Notes under the pieces: generated by a model
Database searches by the model: none
What the model was told of the DNA's origin: nothing
Seen by the model: only the letters and a program-made list of their open reading frames with translations
Source: Aureobasidium sp. EXF-3400
Lineage: Eukaryota; Ascomycota; Dothideomycetes; Dothideales; Saccotheciaceae
Direction of reading: 5' to 3'
Assembly (NCBI GenBank): GCA_024195585.1
Contig: SWBL01000697.1
Coordinates: forward strand, 1-10,903
Length of the DNA stretch: 10,903 nucleotides
Shown here: positions 1 to 7,962 of the stretch, in pieces
How the letters are laid out: the number at the start of each line of letters is the position of its first letter
Position numbering within the stretch: the stretch's first letter is position 1
Translations under genes and position numbers: made by a program

Positions 1-907
1 GCCGAGATCAAGCCGCCAACGAGTGATCCATCCAGTTTCGGAGTTGAGATCATCGAGACCTTCGACCGAGGCTTCGGTGTTCGTGCTCGCAGACCCTATA
101 AGCCGCACCAGATCATCATCGAACATACTGGTGAAATCATCACGCCGAATGAGGCTGACAGAAGAATGAAAGAAGACTACAAGAATATGACAGTATGATT
201 TGATATAGTAAGAAGGTCTGACTACCAGCTCACATTCTCTTAGAACTACTATCAAATGGGATTTGATCAAGGCATGATTCTCGATGCTACTAAGGGCTCA
301 ATCTCTCGTTTCGTCAATCATTCCTGCGAGCCCAACTGCAAGATGCTCAAACGCTCCGTCGAAGGCCAACCACGAATAGCGTTATTCGTAGGCGACCGTG
401 GTATCTCAACCGGCGAGGAACTGACTTACGACTATAACTTCAAGTGAGTCCGAGGTTCACTTCTGTCAAACACGAAACAATCTGACGCGCTCCTACAGTC
501 CTTACTCCTCCAAAAGTGTGCAAGAGTGCCGATGCGGTGCAAGTAACTGTCGTGGTATCCTAGGCCCAACACCGAGAGACAGCAAGAAGCCCATAGGCAA
601 GATAGAAGAACAGGTAGCTTCTGGTACAAAGCGCAAGGTTGGCGGGATCTTCGGTGCTGCTTCTGCAGTCGAAACAATCGAAGTGCTTTCTAAGAAGCGC
701 AAGGTCCCTCGCATGTCTAAAGGTTGGGTGTATGTTGATGACGATATGGAGAAGATCCGGGCTCAAGAAGCCCGCAATGATAGGGAGATCGCGCGTCTCC
801 GGAAAGAAGGGCTTCTGTCTGCAAAGCTCGAGGCCAGGAAAGTTATAACTACGCCTCACTCGCTCAGAAACGAGAGAAAAGCCATGCGATCTTCCCAGAG
901 GAATTAA
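1..907 (+). CDS. ash1: ASH1-like SET-domain histone-lysine N-methyltransferase, 3' part (5' end outside window)
   Basis: Seen: exons 1-192, 244-443 and 499-907 join in frame to give 266 residues; the reading frame is open at base 1. Introns are 193-243 (GTATGA...TAG, branch CTGAC) and 444-498 (GTGAGT...CAG). Joined residues show RGFGVRAR (24-31), HTGEIIT (42-48), RFVNHSCEPNC in exon 2, then GEELTYDYNF and the post-SET cluster CRCGASNCRG, followed by a basic, Lys/Arg-rich tail. Known: these are the SAM- and lysine-binding elements of SET domains, and the DYNFNPYS...CRCG...CRGILGP ending is the ASH1 pattern (SET2 ends differently). Fungal ASH1 methylates histone H3 lysine 36 in chromatin. Inference: the upstream AWS domain and N-terminus lie left of the window. 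Odd: the usual Tyr of the YxGE motif is His here. The stop at 905-907 is followed directly by an AATAAA. Confidence 0.92.
193..243 (+). other. Intron of the ASH1-like gene
   Basis: 51 bp, phase 0, donor GTATGA, acceptor TTAG, branch-like CTGAC near 218. Removing it joins ...YKNMT to NYYQMGFD..., which restores a continuous SET domain. Confidence 0.88.
444..498 (+). other. Second visible intron of the ASH1-like gene
   Basis: 55 bp, phase 2, donor GTGAGT, acceptor ACAG. Without splicing, the frame stops at 445-447. Splicing makes the Asn of DYNFNPYS and links SET to post-SET. Confidence 0.9.
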
Positions 908-1389
908 GTCCGAAATAAATGGACACAGATCAAAGGCCAAGTCAAAAGCCTTTGAGAAGCGACCTTGAAGATCAAGCGATGGACATGTATCAAGGACGAG
1001 AAGACGCTGGCTCAAAGAGTGGATGATGTCAGTCTCTATCTTGAGTGAGATCGAATGGCCTGGACATGTGTTCTCTTGCTTGACGGATTACTGCTTGATA
1101 TGATCACGGCTTGTGATCCTACCAACTCATCGGGACACCCATTATGTCAGTGCCGATCTTCGAAGCCCTGGTGCTTGAGGGTGCTTCGGGGTATGGTACT
1201 AGTCTAGATTCTTAGGAAACGGTGACAAGCCAAGAATCAGACCTTGGAAGTGACAGAGTCGATACATTCAGAATACTCTAGTTGCAACCCGAACCATCCC
1301 TGTAACACCCATCTAGCATTTTCGACCTTCTCCATACTCCGGCAATTGGAGTCCTCTCTCTTCTTACATCAAAATGTGGCCGCCCAACA
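908..1389. terminator. Convergent intergenic region with poly(A) signal for the ASH1-like gene
   Basis: This 482-bp stretch separates the 3' ends of two convergent genes. An AATAAA hexamer at 914-919 lies seven bases after the ASH1-like stop and is a plausible polyadenylation signal, although unusually close. No recognisable signal was found for the minus-strand methyltransferase. Short open frames here (for example near 1244) have no family features and I do not call them genes. Confidence 0.45.
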
Positions 1390-2133
1390 TCACTCTGGCT
1401 TCGGCTCAGGTTCGGCGAGCATGACTCCTGCGGGCAACTGCGCGATTATGTATTGCTGGTATTCCTTATCGCAAGCTGAGTTGTTGGGCTGGAAGACGCC
1501 ATTGATCTCATCTAGGATCACTAGACCCATGCTCGTCAAGAATTCACGCTGACCCTTTGCTGTCATGGCAAGTGTTGGATGTGGGTTTCCGAAGAACGGG
1601 ATTGGGCAGTCTTGATGGTATGCTTTGTTGTTGTTGTTGTTGTTGTTGTTGGATTGGCGATCATCTGTCACGTAGTTGTCGGCTGGGGTCTGTCCTATGA
1701 CCAATAGCCCGTTGGGTTCGAGAGCTTGTACCATTTTCCATACTGCAGCATGAAGTTGAGCATAACTGAGCTCCAATTGGGAGAATATGATGAACACCGC
1801 ATCATAGCTATGCTGAGGCCGGAAGTCTACCATATTGTTCTGCTCAAAGGTCCCAGACACGTTGGATTTGGCTAGTTGGATCATCTCCGGCGATATGTCG
1901 AAACCGTGGACGTCGAAACCTTCGTCGGCCAACAGCTTACTGACTGGGACAGCGGTACCACAGCCCACATCCAAGATACGCATGGAAACCTTGCCAGGCT
2001 TCAAGTCTCGAAGGAAGCTGATTGCAGATGTCGTGATTTTGTGCTTGAGAGGGTTGTCTTTGTATGCGTCCTCATACCCTTGACCCAGTCGATCATACAG
2101 CTCACTGATGTCTTCGCTAGGTTGGGTTGCCAT
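1390..2133 (-). CDS. Class I SAM-dependent methyltransferase with poly-Asn tract
   Basis: Seen: an intronless 247-residue protein. The start is the ATG at 2133-2131 (A at -3, G at +4); the frame extends eight codons further upstream, but only with a GTG. Motif I is ILDVGCGT (residues 53-60), followed by GFDISPEM with Asp79, the likely SAM-ribose contact. YDAVFIIF (110-117) and LEPNGLLVIG (138-147) correspond to strand 4 and the strand-5 region. Residues 162-169 are eight Asn encoded by eight identical AAC codons. Known: this is the Rossmann-fold fingerprint of class I methyltransferases, of the broad Methyltransf_11/25 type; the usual length is 240-280. Substrate is not predictable: no metal, DNA or lipid-specific signature is visible. 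No signal peptide or membrane segment, so probably soluble and cytosolic. Its own promoter lies in 2134-2764. Confidence 0.85.
   Translation of the reverse strand: MATQPSEDISELYDRLGQGYEDAYKDNPLKHKITTSAISFLRDLKPGKVSMRILDVGCGTAVPVSKLLADEGFDVHGFDISPEMIQLAKSNVSGTFEQNNMVDFRPQHSYDAVFIIFSQLELSYAQLHAAVWKMVQALEPNGLLVIGQTPADNYVTDDRQSNNNNNNNNKAYHQDCPIPFFGNPHPTLAMTAKGQREFLTSMGLVILDEINGVFQPNNSACDKEYQQYIIAQLPAGVMLAEPEPKPE
1627..1650 (-). repeat. (AAC)8 trinucleotide microsatellite inside coding sequence
   Basis: Eight perfect GTT units on the plus strand, read as AAC on the coding strand, give eight consecutive Asn. Flanks are Ser (TCC) and Lys (AAA). Complete codon purity suggests recent slippage rather than an old selected poly-Asn. 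Confidence 0.97.
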
Positions 2134-2764
2134 ATTGCAATTGGAACAGGAGAACACCGGAAGATCTTGAATGTGTCGAGATGATGTGAGGGAAGAGAAA
2201 AAGGTTGGTAGAAGCCTGTATAGAGTTGGAAGCTACCAGAGGATGTCAGATTCTTCCAATTCTTTATTCCATTAGGGTGAGCAAACCTCTTTATATGTTC
2301 CACAACTACTCGACGACTCGTCCCACAAGGTCTTGCCACCCAACGATGGCCAGGAAACTCGTACATGTTACGAAAGGATTTAATATCGAGCCGAGATTGT
2401 GCTCCACTCCTTAAATAGTCTATGCATTGTAATAAAACGAGCCGCAAGTAATTTGTGAGACTTGGATGACTTCCGAGACAATGCGAAGTCGGAATCGGAT
2501 ACAGATACAGGAGGTCATCGTTCACTTACGCTTGGACAGTCTTGAGCGGTAGATAGTATTGGATTGATATCGTCTCGAGTCTCTTATCTCTTGCCCATGC
2601 CTTGACTTATACAGACCAATCATTCAATCTGCCGGAGCTTATATACCCGAGAACGATGGCGAAAAAGGACGTAACGCTAGGAACGGCGTTTGTCTTCTTT
2701 TTGTGGTGTAACTTTCGGAGGAAGAGCTCTTGATGAAGATTTGGAACTCCCACCCATTCTCCTC
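2134..2764 (-). promoter_or_regulatory. Upstream region of the methyltransferase gene / 3' region of the permease gene
   Basis: A 631-bp intergenic stretch between two tandem minus-strand genes. On the minus strand a TATAAAG at 2295-2289 lies about 155 bp before the methyltransferase ATG and is the best TATA candidate. I see no AATAAA on the minus strand just after the permease stop. Open frames here are unsupported overlaps with no family features. Confidence 0.3.
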
Positions 2765-4585
2765 TTATTCGCTTCTTTTGACCTTCAAGACTGGACCCTC
2801 GTAGTTGTTCTTGCCCCATATGATGTAGTGAACGAGAGCCACAACCATGACTCCGACAAACATGACAGATGCCCAGTTCATCGTCGAAGCAGTGACTGGC
2901 GTCGTCAAAGGCCAAAACGCGAAAAGAGCCACGGGCAGTAGAAACACTAGCGCTCCGATGTTGATCGCCATACCAGATCTGCCCAGATCCCATTGGTGCT
3001 GCGGCAGTGGACCTTGGAAACGGCGCCAGACAAAACAGCTGATCGTGATTGAATATGAGATAAGAAGCGATACACCACCAAGAGAGTTGATGGCGCTCAA
3101 CGTTACCGAGGACCCAAGATTAATACAGGAGAGAAGACTCGTGATGAGGAACGTGACCGTGACGGCACGAACAGGGAGGTTCAGTCGAAGGTTGGTCTGC
3201 AGAATAAATTAGCCAATGGAATCGATAGGACGCAGCGAAAATCACCTTGCTTAGCCAAGTGGATGCTGGGAGTCCGCCGTCACGAGCGAAAGACCAAATT
3301 TGACGTGAAGCTGTGGCAACTTCACTGATACAACAGGAGCAGAGGATGATGATCACGATGGCGCACATGACATTTGTGGCTGCGTAACTTTGAGTGGCGT
3401 TGAAAAAGACTTGCATAAAAGGTTGACCAGTTGGTGTATCCAGGATGCTGTTTACGTCGCCCATGGTAAATATCAGCGTGACCGCCATCAGAAACCCCAG
3501 CACTGCGTTGAGGCCGATTGACCACATTATCGCCTTGGGTAAGACTCGAGACGAGTCCTTGATCTCTTCGGCTAGATTGTGAGTCAGCCACCGTCGGCAG
3601 TAATCTTGGGCGGAGACAAGAGTCAGCAGAGACAGGAAGGAAGAAACTCACCCATATGGACGGAGCAGTCGTAGCCAACCAATACACAGAGTGGGTAATA
3701 CAGACCGACCATAGCTGAGATCCTGTCAGACGACCACCCTCCGTTATTTGTGAAATTCAACAACACATCACGAGGATGTGAGATAGGAGCAAGCACCCAT
3801 AGCGGTACGGCGATGCCGAAGAATCCTAGCACATGGAGAATCAATACCAAGGCCTCGATTGACGGTAGGTAGCCGGCGAGAACTGTGTTGAAGATGATCG
3901 AAAAGGCGACAACAGCGATGGTCAGTAGCGTACAATGCCAGGCTTGTGGTATGTATGCTTCAACGTTCAAGGCGATGAGACCCTGGATGATCCCACCAAC
4001 CATGAAGCAAACTCCCGAGAGGTAGACTTGCCAACCCGTTGCGGTCAGCCAGCCGACCATGTAACTCAAGAACTTTTGTCTTTTTCGAGGTGCAAACTCC
4101 GACACCCAGTGATATTGGCCACCAGCTGTTGGAGAGATGGATGCCATCTCTGCTATACTCGCGTAGACGAGAAACATGCCACAAGCCGCTACGATGAACC
4201 CCCAGAACAGGATGCCTGTGCCTCCATCGGTGAGAACATAGGTGAACATACTGTAGACAGTAGTCAGCGGCAGAGTTCAAGGGCGCAGTTGCCGATCCGG
4301 CTTACATCAGCATAAGTTCCCAGGTCGTCATCACAGTACTAGCAAATCCTACCATCGTGAGGAGGTTGAAGTTGCGCTGTCAAACGTTTAGCGACCAAGA
4401 TTTCTTCGCAGTCAGGAACATCTTACGCGTAAGACCTGATCCTTGCCCAATATCTTCATCTCTTCTTGATCTCTTTTGGACCCCCTGTACTCCTCTGACA
4501 CCCCATAGTCGAATTTTGCACCTGGGATTGGGCGTTCCGCAACGCACATCCTGACAGGAAATTTGTGATCATCATCTTGCTCCAT
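2765..4585 (-). CDS. Amino-acid/GABA/choline-type permease (APC superfamily, fungal ACT family)
   Basis: Seen: five exons on the minus strand, 4585-4427, 4376-4306, 4250-3652, 3571-3246 and 3196-2765, total 1587 nt, 528 residues, a normal family length. Introns are 50, 55, 80 and 49 bp with GTAAGA, GTAAGC, GTGAGT and GTGATT donors. The hydrophilic N-tail (about 1-60) is followed by NFNLLTMVGFAST and TWELML at 55-76, then SIAEMASISPTAGGQYHWVSEFAP (108-131), VGYDCSVHMAEEIKDSSRVLPKAI across the third junction, SRQIWSFARDGGLP, and a C-terminal NYEGPVLKV. About twelve hydrophobic segments are present. Known: these match fungal GABA permease Uga4 / choline permease Hnm1 relatives, proton-coupled importers of amines or amino acids in the plasma membrane. 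Substrate cannot be fixed from sequence. A second in-frame ATG (codon 13, 4549) has a better A at -3. Confidence 0.9.
3197..3245 (-). other. Permease intron 4
   Basis: 49 bp, phase 0, donor GTGATT, acceptor TGCAG, with a CTAAT branch-like motif. It joins WLSK to TNLRLNLPVRAV, a conserved family stretch. Confidence 0.85.
3572..3651 (-). other. Permease intron 3
   Basis: 80 bp, phase 1, donor GTGAGT, branch CTGAC, acceptor TCTAG. The split codon gives Ala in CSVHMAEEIKDS. Reading through would hit a stop shortly after. Confidence 0.88.
4251..4305 (-). other. Permease intron 2
   Basis: 55 bp, phase 2, donor GTAAGC, branch CTGAC, acceptor TACAG. The split codon gives Ile between TWELML and MFTYVLTDGG. 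Confidence 0.85.
4377..4426 (-). other. Permease intron 1
   Basis: 50 bp, phase 0, donor GTAAGA, branch-like GCTAAAC, acceptor GACAG. It joins GKDQVLR to RNFNLLTMVGF. Confidence 0.85.
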
Positions 4586-4780
4586 CGAGACCGTAGGGTA
4601 TATACAATCTGTATCTAAGCCGGAAACAGAGGGAATGTGGGAGGGGTGTCTCGAAAGCTCGTGCTGGAGAGCTGGGTATCTAGAGAGCAGAGGTACAGGA
4701 GACAGAGAAGAATGAGGAGAGGACCGGGGGAAGAGAGCGCCGTCCAGAGGAACGGTAGATATCAGCACATAAAGTGTCAC
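4586..4780 (-). promoter_or_regulatory. Permease upstream region: TATATA and pyrimidine-rich tract
   Basis: On the minus strand, TATATA (4604-4599) lies only 14-19 bp before the chosen ATG. A strongly C/T-rich stretch lies at about 4740-4680. Pyrimidine tracts are common just upstream of transcription starts in fungal genes. The frame stays open through this stretch up to 4780 (Ser/Pro-rich), but its composition fits untranslated leader better than protein. Confidence 0.35.
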
Positions 4781-4961
4781 CCGGCAGGGCCTTGATCACT
4801 CGATATGGCAGGAGCCAAAAAGTACAGGGCAGTAATTGCGATAAACTATACAAACCCGACAGCAAGGTACTCAACATTTTTCCGTACCTCGTATTGGGAA
4901 CCAGCGCTGCCAATGGTGGTATCATATATATGATTGATGCTTCACCTCACCTCCCCTGCTA

Positions 4962-4979
4962 CTGACAAGAGATTGTCAG
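4962..4979. repeat. Short hairpin, 7-bp stem with GAGA loop
   Basis: CTGACAA and TTGTCAG are exact reverse complements separated by GAGA, a GNRA-type tetraloop if transcribed. No adjacent gene end makes it a terminator. Confidence 0.6.
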
Positions 4980-5544
4980 CTAGTCAGTCCAACAACAAAA
5001 GTGGGTATCGTGCCCGGGGTCGACACTGTATGCATGGAGCCGATAGTTCCATCCAACCGACTCATCACTCTGAGCTATCAGTGACGATCTTGCGCAAGGT
5101 AATTAGGTGAGCTAGGGCTCAATCTGTCGTGCCACATCTGCTGTGCCACGTAAGGGACTGTCATGGCGTCACACGTCTGTGCGGCTCGCTCCATGACTCG
5201 ACATCAAGCCGGAGTCTAATAAGGGTCTACAGTATTAAATTCCTTCCCAATGACAACCTAAGGAACAGCATTCACGAGAACAAATTTACAGGACGTCTTT
5301 CGCGTCCATCAAACAGTTGTTGCGTGATCACGGCAAATTACTATAGGCCTAGAGCCGATGGAAAAAGACCACTCAGAGCTCTGAGGACCGTACGCTGTCG
5401 GTCGTATCACTCTACCTTCACGAATCCGATCTTGAAGCATGAAAAATTGGAAGGTGAACAAATATTAGGTCGAACACGCGGGGGACTCTGTGACGGGGAG
5501 AGTCGAAAGCGTGTGGGGAGACAAATTGGCTCTGGCTCGAGCTT

Positions 5545-5564
5545 TCGCGGCTCTGGAGCCGCGA
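5545..5564. repeat. GC-rich inverted repeat, 9-bp arms
   Basis: TCGCGGCTC and GAGCCGCGA are perfect reverse complements around a two-base centre (TG). It lies in non-coding DNA, well away from both flanking genes. Confidence 0.8.
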
Positions 5565-6614
5565 GGAATGATATTGCGATGTTCTGGCTAATTACCTAGC
5601 CACTCCGCAGCGACCCTCGGGAAAAGCATGAGTTTCATCCACTGATGAATATCAGCTGACGTACCCATCGGTATATTTCCTCGACCCATGTATCGGTACC
5701 AAACCACAAACATGCAATATTGCTCGCTAGTTCATCACGGCACAAGATAGCAAACATCGTAAGCGATGTGCATCGGAGAATTGGTTTCTGCAAGCATTCA
5801 GAAAATTACGCGTTTACAGTCGCGTCAGCAAAATTACAGCAGCTTGTGAAACTTGAATCACCGCCTGTTGGAGATGATGATGATTATGGACATCAACCAA
5901 AGAGGATGTTCTGACTTAAACACTATCGAGATTCGAGACTGGAGTAGCTATACGTGATCTAACGCGACTCTTCGCGATCATCCAGTCTTGTTGCGAAATG
6001 ATGCGATACGGTACTATATGCCTCTCTTGTACACGGACATACAGCGAGGAAGCGAACAGAGACCCGACAATACCTCGAGATGGGCAGCATCTAGGCCCGG
6101 GCAAGCTCGGCGCAGTCGACAGTAGCGTACACTCAACCAACAGTATATGGAACTCCACAAGCTTGAGTACACGCCACCAGCTAAGACTCTAGAGACACCT
6201 TACTTGTTCTGATGGCTTCCGATGACCTGGGGATCAAAGTCATGTCTATGGAACATGTTTGAATCAAGGACTAAGCGAGATCTCGCCATGCGCATAGCAG
6301 ATACATGTCTTGGCTGTCTTCGTCGTGTTGGAAATCAGCGGTTTTCTTAGTGTGCCCCAGCACCAGAATGGCATATTGTTCGACATATGTCTGCGCAAAT
6401 TATGCTTCTGCGTGGGAGATCGACGGGTGAGATCCACTCGGCGTGTTCTCAATAGTTACAAGCCTGAACATAATGCTTTTGAAGGCATGAATCCCTGCTC
6501 ATCTTGCTTCCTATGGAGTCTTTTTAAGCTCTGGGATACGATTCATTCGAAAAACAAGCTGGGTTACACAAACTTCCTTGTCACCATACAGAAAGCCCTG
6601 ATTCTGTCGCTTCT

Positions 6615-7962
6615 ATGTTCTCAAACACAACAGCAGAGTGGAAACAGAGTCCGCCACTTGTGACTGTCACTCCCGAGGACCATACTGCGTGGATTGTCAT
6701 AGCCACGGTCCTCGGACTGGTCGCAAGCACCTTCTTTACCCTCATCAGGATTGTTGTGCTATGGTCTAGGAGTACGCTGAAAGGCTGGGGCAATTGTTCT
6801 CTCGCTATGTCAATGGTCTGTTCTTGTCTTTCTTCGTTCTATACCTGCTCCGCGTTGGTTTTGGCTGACACCCAGATTAGGCTCTGCTCTATGTTCAGTC
6901 GACATTAGTACTGAGTGCTTGTTCTGAAGGCTTTGGTAAAGCCGCACGGCTCGTCTCAATAGATCATCTGGTCACTGTGCAGCAGGTGAGCATCTTCCCA
7001 ATACTCATTCCCGGTCCAGCCGTTATCTGACGGGTCCACGAATTCAGAAATACTACTATAGCGTCATACTCTCTACAGTCAGCATAGGCTTGTCGAGGTT
7101 GTCAGTAGTACAACAGCTGCAGCAATTAGTTGGTAGCAGTAACCACAGGATGATCTTGAAGATAGCAATACTGCTCATTCTCACCTGGACTGTTGTGTTC
7201 TCGATGGCTCTAGCTTTACAGTGCACCCTATCGCAACCATGGATCATTCTTGATGAAACCTGTCCAGGAACGGTACTTTCAAGGCTTCCTTCTGATACCT
7301 AGCTCTAGGGCTGACGCGATTCTTAGCTCTTGCGATGGCAGCTGTATTGCGCGAGTGGTATAACAAGCGAAATTTGTCTTCCTCTGTTGGCTGTGATGCT
7401 CTTCTGGAAGCTACAGATGCCCTTTTCGAACAAAGCGGGAGTCATCTTGGCTTTCAGTTTTCGGATCTTGTAAGTTCCCATCAGTCAAAATCAATCTCCA
7501 CCTAGATGGATGCTCATTCTCGGTCTTTCGGAACATACTGATACTGTCGTCAGCAATATAATACCCATCGTCTTCCGTATGACGACACTTCCAGCTTCCG
7601 ACAACTCTTTTGATCCTATTCTGGATCTTGCCAAGTTCACGGCATGGGCGCAAACCGAAGTCAACTGTTCGATAGTGGGAGCGAATTTACCTCACATCGT
7701 CCCCTTCGTCAAATCTGTTAGTGCTCGCTACGGCGGTTTCAATCAGACTACGGACGGTCAAACACACGAGCTCAATACATTGGACATTGTCGTCAAGAAA
7801 GCCACGTACGATCGAGATGAGACCTATGAGTGCGTGGTCGAAGCGACGTCTGAGCCTCTGCGCGAAAGCTTTTGTAGCGATGACAGTCAGAAGCGGATAA
7901 TCGGCCAATTTGGGACAATCAACAAGAGGACATCTTTTGATGTAACTCATACTGGTTCGTGA
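6615..7962 (+). CDS. Fungal rhodopsin-domain integral membrane protein (PTH11-like 7-TM family)
   Basis: Seen: exons 6615-6815, 6881-6985, 7048-7272, 7327-7469 and 7554-7962 give 1083 nt, 360 residues. N-terminal SPPLVTVTPEDHTAWIVIAT (12-31) runs into helix 1. Helices are near 25-50, 62-82, 104-130, 137-160, 184-204, 213-236 and 253-275. Family landmarks are GWG (57-59), EGFGKAARLVS, IGLSRLSVV in helix 3, ALQCTLSQPWI...CPG (two extracellular Cys), LLRWQL, and AQTEVNCSIVGANLPHIVPF in helix 7. The hydrophilic tail has SDDSQKRII and TSFDVTHT. Known: such proteins form a large fungal family (Pfam fungal rhodopsin domain) related to the 7-TM part of PTH11 and presumed to sit in the plasma membrane as receptors or sensors; most have no assigned ligand. 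No CFEM domain is present. Odd: the acidic pair usual after GWG is missing, and the first intron donor is GTCTGT. Confidence 0.85.
6816..6880 (+). other. Rhodopsin-domain gene intron 1 (weak donor)
   Basis: 65 bp, phase 0, donor GTCTGT (non-preferred C at +3), branch GCTGACA, acceptor ATTAG. It joins LAMSM to ALLYVQSTLVL, which fits helix 2 of the family. Confidence 0.7.
6986..7047 (+). other. Rhodopsin-domain gene intron 2
   Basis: 62 bp, phase 0, donor GTGAGC, branch TCTGACG, acceptor TTCAG. It joins LVTVQQ to KYYYSVIL. Confidence 0.87.
7273..7326 (+). other. Rhodopsin-domain gene intron 3
   Basis: 54 bp, phase 0, donor GTACTT, branch GCTGACG, acceptor CTTAG. It joins DETCPGT to LLRWQL; reading through meets a stop at 7300-7302. 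Confidence 0.85.
7470..7553 (+). other. Rhodopsin-domain gene intron 4, with an in-frame alternative acceptor
   Basis: 84 bp, phase 2, donor GTAAGT, branch-like TACTGAT, acceptor GTCAG at 7553. It gives FSFRIFNIIPIVFR, as expected for helix 6. A second CTAG acceptor at 7505 would leave a 36-bp intron and add 16 residues in frame. Confidence 0.75.

Larger units (their letters stand above)
4781..6614. other. Long intergenic region without a supportable gene
   Basis: With 4586-4780 this makes about 2 kb between divergent genes. Several open frames of 60-156 codons exist, but none shows a recognisable motif, a membrane pattern or splice-consistent extension. I found no transposase, reverse-transcriptase or tRNA signature. 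It contains short inverted repeats (4962-4979 and 5545-5564) and a small (GAT)n run near 5873-5885. The part nearest 6614 presumably carries the rhodopsin-domain gene promoter, with no clear TATA. Confidence 0.5.

Noticed and set aside
432..1015. Minus-strand open frames up to 151 codons over the ASH1-like exons
   Set aside because: They lie opposite a well-supported SET/post-SET exon and show no motifs of their own.
1244..1552. Plus-strand open frame of 102 codons
   Set aside because: It overlaps the methyltransferase 3' end antisense and has no family features.
1712..1722. GGTTCGAGAGC resembling a tRNA B box
   Set aside because: It lies inside the methyltransferase coding sequence, and no A box or cloverleaf can be drawn upstream.
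1876..2525. Other open frames across the methyltransferase 5' half, both strands
   Set aside because: They overlap the Rossmann-fold coding frame, which is clearly the real one.
5129..5599. Plus-strand open frame of 156 codons in the long gap
   Set aside because: Composition is irregular, with no hydrophobic pattern, domain or splice-consistent extension; it is likely a chance frame.
6310..6663. Plus-strand open frame of 117 codons overlapping the rhodopsin-domain gene start
   Set aside because: It runs out of frame into the better-supported receptor exon and has no recognisable motif.
7470..7505. 36-bp intron as the main form of rhodopsin-domain intron 4
   Set aside because: It is too short for typical fungal introns and inserts 16 residues into helix 6; the acceptor at 7553 fits the family better.
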